Assembly: GCA_050486405.1 (NCBI GenBank)
Contig: JBJHDF010000030.1
Span: 1-45,515 of the forward strand
Direction: 5' to 3'
DNA: 45,515 nucleotides
From: JBJHDF01 sp050486405
GTDB taxonomy: Bacteria; Pseudomonadota; Gammaproteobacteria; Pseudomonadales; Cellvibrionaceae
Both the position numbers and the translations under genes were made by a program. Numbering within the stretch: the first letter of the stretch is position 1; each line of letters starts with the position of its first letter. Positions 31,173-42,696 of this stretch are shown here, in pieces. A model generated the notes under the pieces. That model had not been told where the DNA came from, did no database searches, and saw only the letters and a program-made list of their open reading frames with translations.

Positions 31173-32798
31173 ATGAGCAAACAATTCGCCAGCGATGTGC
31201 TGGTCATCGGTTCCGGCGCCGCCGGCCTCTCCCTGGCCCTGCAACTGGCCCGGAATGCCAAAGTGACCGTAATGAGCAAGCGCGCCCTGAACGAAGGCGC
31301 CACCTGGTTTGCCCAGGGTGGCATAGCGGCGGTGCTGGACGACCAGGATTCCATCGACGCCCATGTGGCGGACACCCTCCGGGCCGGCGCCGGCCTGTGC
31401 CACCCGGACGCGGTGCGCTTCACCGTGGAGCGCAGCAAGGAAGCCATCCAGTGGCTGATCGATCAGGGGGTGGCTTTCACCCGGGAAAACGGCGGCGACG
31501 ACTATCACCTGACCCGGGAAGGCGGCCACAGCCACCGGCGCATCATCCACAGCGCCGACGCCACTGGCCAGGCCGTGCACAGCGCCCTGATCGAGCGGGT
31601 GCGTCAGGAATCCAACATCACCCTGTTCGAGGACCATGTGGCGGTCAACCTGCTCACCCAGGCAGACCCGGGCTCGCGCAAGCTGCGCTGCACCGGCGCC
31701 TACGCCCTGAACCTGTCCGAGGACCGGGTGGACGTGTTCCAGGCCCGGGCGGTGGTGCTGGCCACCGGCGGCGCCAGCAAGGTGTACCTCTACAGCAGCA
31801 ACCCCGACAGCGCCAGCGGCGACGGCATCGCCATGGCCTGGCGCGCCGGCTGCCGCATCGCCAATATGGAGTTCAACCAGTTTCACCCCACCTGCCTCTA
31901 CCACCCGGGCGCGCGCAGCTTTCTGATCACCGAAGCCCTGCGCGGCGAGGGCGCCCACCTGCTGCTGCCGGACGGCAGCCGCTTTATGCACCGCTTCGAC
32001 GAACGGGCGGAACTGGCGCCACGGGACATAGTGGCCCGGGCCATCGACCACGAGATGAAACGTCTGGGCTGCGATTGCGTCTACCTGGACATCAGCCACA
32101 AACCGGCAGATTTTATCGCCGAGCACTTTCCCACAGTGAAGGCCCGCTGCCTGGAGTTCGGCATCGACATCACCCGGGAGCCCATTCCGGTGGTACCCGC
32201 CGCCCACTACACCTGCGGCGGCATACTGGTGGACCAGAACGGCCACACGGACCTGCAAAACCTCTACGCCATCGGCGAGACTTCCTCCACCGGCCTGCAC
32301 GGCGCCAACCGCATGGCCAGCAATTCGCTGCTGGAGTGCGTGGTCTACGCCCACTCAGCCGCCCGGCACATCGGCCAGCGGCTGCCAGAAATCGCCGCCC
32401 CCCGCCCTTCCCCGCCCTGGGATGAATCCCGGGTGACCAATTCCGATGAGGACGTGGTAATCTCCCACAACTGGGACGAATTGCGCCGTTTTATGTGGGA
32501 CTATGTGGGCATTGTACGCACCCGCAAGCGCCTGGAGCGGGCCACGCACCGCATCAAGCTGCTGCAGAAGGAAATCGCCGAGTACTACAGCAACTACAAG
32601 ATCAGCAGCGACCTGATCGAGCTGCGCAATCTGGCGGCGGTGGCGGAGTTGATCATCCGCTCGGCCATGGAGCGCAAGGAGAGCCGGGGGCTGCACTTCT
32701 CCCTGGACTACCCGCAGATGTCCAGCGTCGCCCGGGATACCATTCTGGTACCCACCAATTTTGCCGGGCAGGATATAGTTGTCAGCGCTAATGATTAG
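31173..32798 (+). CDS. nadB: L-aspartate oxidase
   Basis: The start at 31173 (MSKQFASDVLVIGSGAAGLS) gives 541 residues. The FAD-binding GSGAAG is at 13-18. Catalytic-region motifs follow in order: ATWFAQGGIAAVLD, GGHSHRRIIHSADATG, ATGGASKVYLYSSNP, QFHPTCLYHPGARSFLITEALRGEGA (in part) and the end of the flavin domain NRMASNSLLECVVYAH. It oxidises L-aspartate to iminoaspartate, the first step of bacterial NAD synthesis. Divergent from rpoE, a common gammaproteobacterial arrangement. It is followed by a MITE-like repeat. Confidence 0.96.
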   Translation: MSKQFASDVLVIGSGAAGLSLALQLARNAKVTVMSKRALNEGATWFAQGGIAAVLDDQDSIDAHVADTLRAGAGLCHPDAVRFTVERSKEAIQWLIDQGVAFTRENGGDDYHLTREGGHSHRRIIHSADATGQAVHSALIERVRQESNITLFEDHVAVNLLTQADPGSRKLRCTGAYALNLSEDRVDVFQARAVVLATGGASKVYLYSSNPDSASGDGIAMAWRAGCRIANMEFNQFHPTCLYHPGARSFLITEALRGEGAHLLLPDGSRFMHRFDERAELAPRDIVARAIDHEMKRLGCDCVYLDISHKPADFIAEHFPTVKARCLEFGIDITREPIPVVPAAHYTCGGILVDQNGHTDLQNLYAIGETSSTGLHGANRMASNSLLECVVYAHSAARHIGQRLPEIAAPRPSPPWDESRVTNSDEDVVISHNWDELRRFMWDYVGIVRTRKRLERATHRIKLLQKEIAEYYSNYKISSDLIELRNLAAVAELIIRSAMERKESRGLHFSLDYPQMSSVARDTILVPTNFAGQDIVVSAND

Positions 32799-32839
32799 CC
32801 GCTCTCAACTCGAAGCTCATCACTCTCCGGCTGGCACAA

Positions 32840-32998
32840 GGCGGGGCCGGGGATACCTTTCCGGGACCGTGCTCAGCATGGATGCTGTGCTCGAGCCCCC
32901 ATGGACGACCCACATGGATGCGGGAAGTGTCCCGAAGCGCCTGGAGCGCGTAGGGGCCGGGTTTACGGCGTGTCCCGGAAAGGTATCCCCGGGCGCGC
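32840..32998. mobile_element. MITE-like palindromic repeat element
   Basis: Terminal arms 32847-32867 and 32972-32992 are exact reverse complements over 21 bases (core GGGGATACCTTTCCGGGAC), with another five to seven weaker pairs outside. The ~100 bases between include smaller hairpins around AGCAT-GG-ATGCT and CCCATGGACG. No transposase is encoded. From memory, GGGGATACCTTTCCGGGAC-ended elements recur between genes in several marine gammaproteobacteria. It fills the gap between the convergent nadB and ygfX genes and could also act as a transcription terminator there. Confidence 0.7.
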
Positions 32999-33027
32999 CT
33001 CCCCCAAACGAAGCCATGAAAGTTATT

Positions 33028-33540
33028 TCAGTAGGTTGTCAGTAACCACTGCCTAAGACGTCGCAGATCGTCCGCGCCAGCGCTATCGCGCAGCAGGGTA
33101 AAGTTGCGGGCTTTGCCGGTGCTGGTGTCCCGAAAACGCAACACCACCAGCCAGGGCCAGACCACCGGCTGGCCCAGCGGCTCCAGCAAGGTCTCAATGC
33201 CACACGACTGCCAGTGCCAGCCGTGCTGGTCGCAACTCAAACGGCCCGCCATGGCCAGACCCTGACGACGGCACAGCCACAGACTCACCAGCAGCGCGGC
33301 CCAAACCGGCAGCAACAACAGCCACCAGAGCGGCCGGGGACCCAGATGAGGTAACAAAGCCGCCAGCAGGCTGAACGCCATCAGACCGTGGACGGCGCAC
33401 TGTGCTATCCACAAACGGCGCGACGGGCGCAGGTGCACCGGCGCCAGACGCACCTCGGGGCGGCGGGGGTCGCGGGGGTTATTGCGGCTGAAGCCCGGTG
33501 TTGGCGAGAATAAGGCTGACAATCCTTTGAATTTCGGCAT
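33028..33540 (-). CDS. ygfX: YgfX-like membrane protein
   Basis: Up to 170 residues. From ~residue 30 the protein resembles YgfX/CptA: basic APVHLRPSRRL, two membrane helices (~46-64, ~70-88) and a soluble C-terminal part with WHWQSCGI and SAGADDLRRLRQWL. In E. coli it partners with SdhE in the same position. The start is uncertain: ATG 33540 overlaps sdhE by 62 bp with GGGAG ten bases upstream, while a GTG at 33453 would avoid the overlap. Its role is debated (toxin-like effects on cell shape have been reported in E. coli). Confidence 0.6.
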   Translation of the reverse strand: MPKFKGLSALFSPTPGFSRNNPRDPRRPEVRLAPVHLRPSRRLWIAQCAVHGLMAFSLLAALLPHLGPRPLWWLLLLPVWAALLVSLWLCRRQGLAMAGRLSCDQHGWHWQSCGIETLLEPLGQPVVWPWLVVLRFRDTSTGKARNFTLLRDSAGADDLRRLRQWLLTTY

Positions 33541-33727
33541 CTTCCGGGGTCTCCCTGCCCATAAGCCAGGCGTACAGGTCCTGGTCTTCGCACGCGAGCA
33601 GTTGCTCGTAGCGCTGCTGATCGGCCCGTTCCAGGCCGGGGTATATATTCTCCAGAAAGGGCATCAGAATCAAATCCAGCTCCAGCATGCCGCGCCGGCT
33701 GCCCCAGTACAAACGCTTTTCGTCCAC
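33479..33727 (-). CDS. sdhE: FAD assembly factor SdhE
   Basis: An 82-residue helical protein starting at GTG 33727. The family RGxxE motif is present (RRGMLELD, residues 11-18), followed by ILMPFLEN and FAW-type WLMGRETPEDAE (DLYAWLMG). SdhE helps attach FAD covalently to succinate dehydrogenase (SdhA). An upstream frame extension to 33781 lacks family sequence. It is the first gene of the sdhE-ygfX pair and divergent from ylqF. Confidence 0.88.
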   Translation of the reverse strand: MDEKRLYWGSRRGMLELDLILMPFLENIYPGLERADQQRYEQLLACEDQDLYAWLMGRETPEDAEIQRIVSLILANTGLQPQ

Positions 33728-33816
33728 CCTGTGTCCTCGTCTTGGTTGATGCAGCAGGCAATCGGCCGGCAAATCTGGCATTATCCCCGGCTGTCCAAGC
33801 CGCAGCGAGTCCTGCC

Positions 33817-34752
33817 GTGAGTATCAACTGGTTCCCGGGCCATATGCACAAGGCCCGCAAGGAAATCGCCGAAATCCTGTCCCAGGTGGATATTATCCTG
33901 GAGCTGATCGACGCGCGCATCCCCTTTTCCAGCGAAAACCCGCTGGTGCCGGCGCTGCGCGGCGACACGCCCTGCATCAAGCTGCTGACCAAGGCGGATC
34001 TGGCAGACCCGGCACTGACCGAACGCTGGGTCGCGGAGCTGGAGCAGGTCAGTGGCGTGCGCGCCCTGCCCCTGAGCCTGCAACAGCGGGCCAGCACCGA
34101 CATGCTGCTGCCACTGTGCGCCGGCCTGCTGCCGGAGCGCAACTTCGATCTGCGCCCGCTGCGGGCCCTGGCGCTGGGCGTGCCCAATGTGGGCAAGTCC
34201 ACCCTGATCAACCGCCTGGCCGGGCGCAGTGTCGCCAAAACCGGCAACGAGGCGGGCATTACCAAATCCCAGCAGAGGATCAAGCTGGACAACAACATCC
34301 TGCTGATCGATACCCCGGGGTTTCTCTGGCCCAAACTGACACCCCCCAGTGCCGGCTACCGTCTGGCGATTACCGGCGCCATCAAGGACACGGTGTTCGA
34401 CTACGCGGACATCGCCCTGTTCGCCGTGGACTATCTGGCCCGTGCCTACCCGGAGGCGCTGCGCGAGCGCTATCGCATTGCCAACCTGCCGGAGACGGAC
34501 ATCGAGATTCTCGAAGCCATCGGCGTGCAGCGCGCCTGCGTGCGCAAGGGCGGCAGCGTGGACCTGCAGAAGGTCGCCACGCTGGTGATCAACGAACTGC
34601 GCGCCGGCCACCTGGGACCAGTGACTCTGGAGACACCGGAGATGGTGCGCGAGGAGGTCGCCCGGGCCGAAGAGGACGCCCGGCGCAAGGCGCAGGAAAA
34701 AGAGGAGCGGGACAGGATGCGGCGCAAGCGCGCCAGAAAGAACCGACGGTAA
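33817..34752 (+). CDS. ylqF: circularly permuted ribosome-assembly GTPase YlqF/RbgA
   Basis: A 311-residue GTPase with permuted motif order: G4 TKAD (58-61) comes before G1 GVPNVGKST (121-129) and G3 DTPG (165-168). The start is GTG 33817 (VSINWFPGHMHKAR), the family N-terminus; nothing recognisable lies upstream in frame. A C-terminal RNA-binding helix region ends in a very basic tail (RDRMRRKRARKNRR). Family members act in late 50S subunit assembly. It stands between the sdhE divergent start and yqjG. Confidence 0.92.
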   Translation: MSINWFPGHMHKARKEIAEILSQVDIILELIDARIPFSSENPLVPALRGDTPCIKLLTKADLADPALTERWVAELEQVSGVRALPLSLQQRASTDMLLPLCAGLLPERNFDLRPLRALALGVPNVGKSTLINRLAGRSVAKTGNEAGITKSQQRIKLDNNILLIDTPGFLWPKLTPPSAGYRLAITGAIKDTVFDYADIALFAVDYLARAYPEALRERYRIANLPETDIEILEAIGVQRACVRKGGSVDLQKVATLVINELRAGHLGPVTLETPEMVREEVARAEEDARRKAQEKEERDRMRRKRARKNRR

Positions 34753-34855
34753 AGTTGGGCAAAACTCCGGCTTGTGCCTTGCCAGCCCGAACACGACAAG
34801 CCACCATGAGCATTACCAGAGCGAAAGCCAACAGACGCAGTTACAGGAGGCAATC

Positions 34856-35833
34856 ATGGGCTTGCTTGTCAAAGGCCAGTGGCAGGATCAGTGGTACGAC
34901 ACGGAAAAATCCGGCGGCGAATTTGTGCGCGAAGAGGCGCAACTGCGCAACTGGGTAACCGTGGACGGCAGCCCCGGCCCCAGCGGCCGTGGCGGCTTCA
35001 AGGCCGAACCGGGCCGCTATCATCTGTATGTGTCCTACGCCTGCCCCTGGGCCCATCGCACCCTGATTTTTCGCGCCCTGCTGGGGCTGGAAGACGCTAT
35101 CGGCGTGACGCCGGTACACCCGCACATGCTGAGCAACGGCTGGGAGTTCAAGGAAGACGAGCGCTTTGGCACCGGGCGCGATCCGCTCTACCAGCTGGAG
35201 TTTATGCATCAGGTCTACACCAAAAATATCGCCGACTACACCGGACGGGTGACCGTGCCGGTGCTCTGGGACAAGGAACAGCAGACCATTGTCAGCAACG
35301 AGTCGGCGGAGATCATTCGTATGCTGGTGTACGGCTTTCGCGATCTGGCAAAAACACCCCAGGATTTCTATCCGGAAAACCTGCGCAGCGAGATCGACGT
35401 CATCAATCACAAGGTGTATCACAACATCAACAACGGCGTGTACCGCGCCGGCTTTGCCACCCGACAGGAAAAGTACGCCAAGGCCTTTCGGGAGCTGTTT
35501 TCCACCCTGGACGAGGTGGAAACCATTCTGGCGAAACAACCGTTTCTGGTGGGCGAGCAGATCACCGAGGCGGACTGGCGCCTGTTTACCACCCTGCTGC
35601 GCTTTGATGCCGTCTACCACGGCCATTTCAAGTGCAACCTGCGGCGCATTGCCGATTATCCTGCGCTGTCGAACTATCTGCGTCAGCTGTACCAGTGGCC
35701 CAAGGTAGCTGATACCGTGCATATGGACCATATCCAGCACCATTACTACTACAGCCACGAGACCATCAACCCCACCCGCATAGTGCCGGAAGGGCCGGAG
35801 TTCAATTTGCAGGCTGCTCACAACCGCGGCTAA
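34856..35833 (+). CDS. yqjG: glutathionyl-hydroquinone reductase YqjG
   Basis: The start at 34856 has a perfect AGGAGG site. The 325-residue protein has the Xi-class glutathione transferase layout: N-terminal thioredoxin fold with catalytic Cys63 in SYACPWAHRTL, and a helical C-terminal domain (VYHNINNGVYRAGFATRQ, ITEADWRLFTTLLRFD). Such enzymes remove glutathione from glutathionyl-hydroquinones. An upstream in-frame start is not supported. It is separated from ylqF by 103 bp. Confidence 0.92.
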   Translation: MGLLVKGQWQDQWYDTEKSGGEFVREEAQLRNWVTVDGSPGPSGRGGFKAEPGRYHLYVSYACPWAHRTLIFRALLGLEDAIGVTPVHPHMLSNGWEFKEDERFGTGRDPLYQLEFMHQVYTKNIADYTGRVTVPVLWDKEQQTIVSNESAEIIRMLVYGFRDLAKTPQDFYPENLRSEIDVINHKVYHNINNGVYRAGFATRQEKYAKAFRELFSTLDEVETILAKQPFLVGEQITEADWRLFTTLLRFDAVYHGHFKCNLRRIADYPALSNYLRQLYQWPKVADTVHMDHIQHHYYYSHETINPTRIVPEGPEFNLQAAHNRG

Positions 35834-35858
35834 GGCTTTTTATTCACAACTGCCGCTC

Positions 35859-37184
35859 TCAGGATGCCAAGACCACGCGGTTGCGGCCCTGGGCCTTGGC
35901 CTGATAGAGCGCCACGTCCACCCGGGAGAAGAGTTGATAGAAGGCTTCGCCACGAGCGCGACTGCCGACACCAATACTGATACTGACCCGCAAGTCAGGG
36001 AATTCGTCGATTTGGGTATTGGCTATGATTCCGCGTAACTTTTCCGCCATCTCCCTGGCGTTTTCTCTGTCGGTATTGGCCAGCAACAACACGAACTCTT
36101 CGCCACCCCAGCGACAGGCAAGATCAGTGTGGCGGGTATTGCCACCAATAACCTGCGCCAACCGCGCCAACACCAGATCGCCGGCCTCGTGACCCAGTTT
36201 GTCGTTGATTTGTTTGAAATGATCCACATCGGCAATGGCCAGCGAGACATTCGGCATGGCGTCATCGTCGCTGAAGAAGCGCTCTATGTAGCCGGATAAT
36301 CCGTGCCGATTCAGCAATCCGGTAAGCGCATCGGTGCGCGATAGCTCGCGATATTTGCTGGACTCCCGCTGCAGCGCCATATTGCGCCCCGCCATGCGCT
36401 GCAGACGCCGGCGCTCGGCGACCACGCTCCTTTGCAGGCGTGCGATATTGACACCGCCCCAACCAATCACCACCAGCACCCAAAACAACAAAATACTCAG
36501 ATACCAGCGTTCGGCGGAGATCCACTGGCCGACGAACTCCATCTCCCGCAGGGTAAAATCGTGGTTTCCCAGGCTCGGTGGGTGGGACAAGTCCACGCCC
36601 ACCGATCTGACTGCATCAAAGCCGACCCTGACGCGCTCCCTGGGCAGGTTGTACTGCACCATCCACCACTCCGCGACAAAAAACTCCTCAAAGTCGATGA
36701 CCAACGGCTGTTGCAAGTGCTGCACCGGCACAATGGCGTTTTGGAACTTGGCGGTTTCAATCTCATCGGGGTCGGAAAAGTCCCACTCATGGTTGCGCAC
36801 GTAAACGCGCACACGATTGTCGGGCCCCTTATATTCCAGATGCAGCCGCAATGAGTGAAACCGGGACAGATCCCAGCCCGGCTCCTGGCCGGCAAAATAC
36901 ACCAGGCTGCCACAGTAGGGGTGCGCTACGGTGGGTTCGGGTATCTGACAACGCCAGGACAGTTGCGCTTCATCCAGCCATATTGCGCGGCTGGCACCGC
37001 CTTCGTTCTCATCGGAGTAAAGATAAATCTCCACCCCACCTTCCCCAGGCGATATCGGCAAAGCTCTGTCCGGGAAATAGCGGTGGCTGAACATTGCCAG
37101 CAGCGTCAGCAGCGAACAGAGCAGCAGCACGTAATAGGCGTTCCAGCCTGTTCGGCCGGCTGTTTGTTCACGTTGTTCACGCAT
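35859..37184 (-). CDS. diguanylate cyclase with periplasmic galactose-binding-like sensor
   Basis: A 441-residue inner-membrane protein (start 37184, MREQREQTAGR; an ATG at 37226 would add 14 residues). Two membrane helices (~15-32 and ~235-258) bracket a ~200-residue periplasmic region rich in beta-strands (GGVEIYLYSDENEGG, LRLHLEYKGPDNRVRVYV), similar to galactose-binding-like or CIA30 folds. The cytoplasmic GGDEF domain has GGEEF at 360-364 and the inhibitory I-site RHTD five residues ahead. It should make c-di-GMP with product feedback. The ligand is unknown; a carbohydrate is possible. Confidence 0.88.
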   Translation of the reverse strand: MREQREQTAGRTGWNAYYVLLLCSLLTLLAMFSHRYFPDRALPISPGEGGVEIYLYSDENEGGASRAIWLDEAQLSWRCQIPEPTVAHPYCGSLVYFAGQEPGWDLSRFHSLRLHLEYKGPDNRVRVYVRNHEWDFSDPDEIETAKFQNAIVPVQHLQQPLVIDFEEFFVAEWWMVQYNLPRERVRVGFDAVRSVGVDLSHPPSLGNHDFTLREMEFVGQWISAERWYLSILLFWVLVVIGWGGVNIARLQRSVVAERRRLQRMAGRNMALQRESSKYRELSRTDALTGLLNRHGLSGYIERFFSDDDAMPNVSLAIADVDHFKQINDKLGHEAGDLVLARLAQVIGGNTRHTDLACRWGGEEFVLLLANTDRENAREMAEKLRGIIANTQIDEFPDLRVSISIGVGSRARGEAFYQLFSRVDVALYQAKAQGRNRVVLAS

Positions 37185-37353
37185 GGAAACTCTACCCAAG
37201 CCGTGGTTCGCCATAACGGAAAGCATAGCACCAAAAACGCTGACCGGCCTGCCTTCGGGCTGGGCTGACGCAGTCCCAGTCTGTATAATTCCGCCCTTCG
37301 GTTTCCGTTACCCAACGCCGCGCCAAGCGGCCTGTGCAAGGTGTTCCCGCTCC

Positions 37354-40209
<2,856 letters not shown>

Positions 40210-40220
40210 CGACACATAAA

Positions 40221-40250
40221 AAAACAGGGCGCCTTGCGGCGCCCTGTTTT
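40221..40250. terminator. bidirectional rho-independent terminator between valS and the cold-shock gene
   Basis: A 13-base perfect stem (40221-40233 with 40238-40250, core CAGGGCGCC/GGCGCCCTG) has a four-base loop. A-runs on the left and T-runs on the right serve as U-tracts in both directions. Confidence 0.9.
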
Positions 40251-40275
40251 TCGGGTTCGCTCGGAAAAGACCGAA

Positions 40276-40482
40276 TCAAACAACCGTGATGTTTTCAGCC
40301 TGGGGACCTTTCTGACCCTGGGTGATGGTAAATTCCACCCGCTGACCTTCCACCAAAGTTCTGAAACCAGAGCCTGAAATGGCGCTGAAATGCGCGAAAA
40401 CGTCCGGACCTGAGTCCTGTTCAATAAAGCCAAAGCCTTTGGCTTCGTTAAACCACTTAACGGTGCCGCTCACAGTAGACAT
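40276..40482 (-). CDS. cold-shock protein, CspA family
   Basis: A 68-residue single cold-shock domain. RNP1 is KGFGFIEQ (15-22) and RNP2 is VFAHF (28-32), the two RNA/ssDNA-binding strands. It melts RNA structures or acts as an antiterminator in the cold or in other conditions. AGGAG lies seven bases before the start. The region upstream to the tRNA (about 240 bp) has no gene and probably carries the long leader usual for csp mRNAs, though no cold-box was identified. Confidence 0.95.
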   Translation of the reverse strand: MSTVSGTVKWFNEAKGFGFIEQDSGPDVFAHFSAISGSGFRTLVEGQRVEFTITQGQKGPQAENITVV

Positions 40483-40680
40483 GTTTGTCTCCTAATGTTT
40501 TCCAATGTATTCAATGTGCCTCGAACAAGGCGGTTTGGCTGAAAGTGTTGCTATTACTAATGACGAACAGGACGATCTGCGGAGGGCAGCGAAATGGTGC
40601 ATAGAAATAGGACTTACTTACAGTCCCTTACGATTGTATAGAAGGGCTAATTGGTGTCAACTATTATTTTTAGCCGCCAT

Positions 40681-40810
<130 letters not shown>

Positions 40811-41019
40811 GTATTCGGTGCGCTTTTGCGTCAGCGCGGGGCTGGCTTTTGTCCGGGTTTACCCCGCCAGCCGGGGCGGCATAATAACACATTCAGCCCA
40901 AAAACAAAGGGCCAAATACTGATCGTTGCCTGGGAAAAACGCCCGGCAGGGCTAAGGGAAAAGAGGCGGTGGGCGACTGCCATCTGCCCACCCGACCCCG
41001 GACGCAGAGCTGCGAAATC

Positions 41020-41223
41020 TCAGTCTTCCTCGGGCTGTCCACCCGCCTGGCCCAACTGCTTCTCGCGCTGAATGCGCTGATAGATCTCTTCGCGGTGAAC
41101 GGCAATGTCTTTCGGGGCATTGACGCCAATGCGCACCTGATTGCCTTTTACGCCCAATACAGTGACAGTAACTTCGTCACCCACCATCAGGGTTTCACCA
41201 ATACGACGTGTCAAAATTAACAT
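41020..41223 (-). CDS. csrA: carbon storage regulator CsrA/RsmA
   Basis: A 67-residue RNA-binding protein beginning MLILTRRIGETLMVGD, with GNQVRIGVNAPKDIAVHREEIYQRI (in part) containing the strand 5 VHREEI surface that contacts GGA sites. It controls translation of many metabolism, motility and biofilm mRNAs. ATG 41223 has AAGGAG upstream; a TTG two codons earlier is less likely. The tail (GQAGGQPEED) is typical. A candidate CsrA target lies in its own leader at 41241-41248. Confidence 0.97.
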   Translation of the reverse strand: MLILTRRIGETLMVGDEVTVTVLGVKGNQVRIGVNAPKDIAVHREEIYQRIQREKQLGQAGGQPEED

Positions 41224-41240
41224 GGTCAATCTCCTTAACT

Positions 41241-41248
41241 CATCCTGT
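41241..41248 (-). promoter_or_regulatory. candidate CsrA binding site in the csrA leader
   Basis: The csrA mRNA reads ACAGGATG here, matching the known high-affinity core ACARGGAUG closely. The ribosome site AAGGAG follows at 41236-41231 and offers a second GGA. Two GGA elements about 11 bases apart near the start codon would allow CsrA dimers to block their own translation, as in E. coli. Inference from the motif only. Confidence 0.45.
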
Positions 41249-41370
41249 AAGAGGGCAGTATAACGACCTGAGCCGATATCCCGCCTGATTCATCCTCTCC
41301 ACTCCGGCACAAAGCGCACCTTATAGCGAAAAGGCAAGCACCACCCGGCAAAAACACAAAAGCGGCTATA

Positions 41371-41396
41371 AAAAACCACTATACTTATTGGTTTTT
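41371..41396 (-). terminator. weak terminator after lysC
   Basis: Eight-base arms AAAAACCA (41371-41378) and TGGTTTTT (41389-41396) pair around a ten-base loop. On the lysC strand the stem runs into a T-run. The AT-rich stem is weak; the position 45 bp after the lysC stop supports the call. Confidence 0.4.
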
Positions 41397-41440
41397 AGTA
41401 TATGGCCTTAGTTTAGCAAATCCACCAAAGCCGGGCCAAT

Positions 41441-42682
41441 TTATGCCTCCAGACCAGGGGCGTCCGCATCCAGACCAAAAGCCGTGTGCAGGGCGCGCAC
41501 CGCCAGCTCCAGATAGCGTTCTTCGATAATCACCGAAATCTTGATTTCCGAGGTGGTGATCATCTGAATATTGATGTTCTCGTCGGCCAGGGACTTGAAC
41601 ATTTTTGAGGCAACACCGGCGTGGGAGCGCATACCCACCCCCACCATGGACACCTTGGCCACCCGGTCGTCGCTGAGCACTTCGCGGGCGCCAATATCCC
41701 GGGCAACCCTCTCCAACACAGACACCGCACGGGCCATATCGTTCTTGTGCACGGTAAAAGTCAGGTCCGTGGTGTTGTCCGCTGAGACGTTTTGCACAAT
41801 CACGTCCACTTCGATATTGGCTTCGCCAATCGGCCCCAGAATTCTGGCGGCGATGCCGGGGGTGTCCTTGATACCGGCCACGGTGACCTTGGCTTCATCG
41901 CGGTTGAAGGCAATGCCGGAAACAACGGGTTGTTCCATGGTAGCGCTTTCCTCGTCGAGGGTAATCAGGGTGCCCGGGCCGTCCTGAAAACTGGACAGCA
42001 CCCGCAGGGGCACGTTGTATTTGCCGGCGAATTCCACCGAGCGAATCTGCAGCACCTTGGAGCCCAGGCTGGCCATTTCCAGCATCTCCTCGAAGGTGAT
42101 GCGCTCCAGGCGGCGCGCACGCTCCACCACCCGCGGATCGGTGGTATAGACTCCGTCCACATCGGTGTAGATCTGGCACTCATCCGCCTTCAGCGCCGCC
42201 GCCAGGGCCACGCCGGTGGTATCGGAGCCGCCGCGCCCCAGGGTGGTGATATTGCCATCTTCGTCCACCCCCTGAAAACCCGCCACCACCACCACCCGGC
42301 CAGCGGCCAGGTCGGCGCGCATGCGCGCCTCGTCGATGGCCTGAATGCGGGCCTTGGTGTGGGCGTTGTCGGTAAGAATGCGCACCTGACCCCCGGTATA
42401 GGATCTGGCGTCCCAACCGCGTTTTTTCAAGGCCATGCACAGCAGAGCAATGGTCACCTGTTCGCCGGTGGACACCAGCACATCCAGTTCCCGGGGATCC
42501 GGCTGTTCCTGAATCTCCCGGGCCAGGGCGATCAGGCGGTTGGTCTCGCCGCTCATGGCGGAGAGTACCACCACCATATCGTGGCCCCGGGCGCGAAAAT
42601 CCGCCACCCGGTCGGCCACAGCTTCAATGCGCTCGATACTGCCTACCGAAGTACCACCGTACTTCTGCACCAATAAACTCAT
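41441..42682 (-). CDS. lysC: aspartate kinase (lysine/threonine pathway)
   Basis: A 413-residue protein. The kinase domain opens with LLVQKYGGTSVGSIERI and contains the aspartate/ATP motifs GFQGVDEDGNITTLGRGGSDTT (in part). Two ACT domains (~265-335 and ~345-405) would bind lysine and threonine for feedback control. It makes aspartyl phosphate, feeding Lys, Thr, Met and diaminopimelate synthesis. It lies 14 bp downstream of alaS, so it is probably co-transcribed. Length fits the monofunctional class. Confidence 0.97.
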   Translation of the reverse strand: MSLLVQKYGGTSVGSIERIEAVADRVADFRARGHDMVVVLSAMSGETNRLIALAREIQEQPDPRELDVLVSTGEQVTIALLCMALKKRGWDARSYTGGQVRILTDNAHTKARIQAIDEARMRADLAAGRVVVVAGFQGVDEDGNITTLGRGGSDTTGVALAAALKADECQIYTDVDGVYTTDPRVVERARRLERITFEEMLEMASLGSKVLQIRSVEFAGKYNVPLRVLSSFQDGPGTLITLDEESATMEQPVVSGIAFNRDEAKVTVAGIKDTPGIAARILGPIGEANIEVDVIVQNVSADNTTDLTFTVHKNDMARAVSVLERVARDIGAREVLSDDRVAKVSMVGVGMRSHAGVASKMFKSLADENINIQMITTSEIKISVIIEERYLELAVRALHTAFGLDADAPGLEA

Positions 42683-42696
42683 TTACGGCCTTTGCC

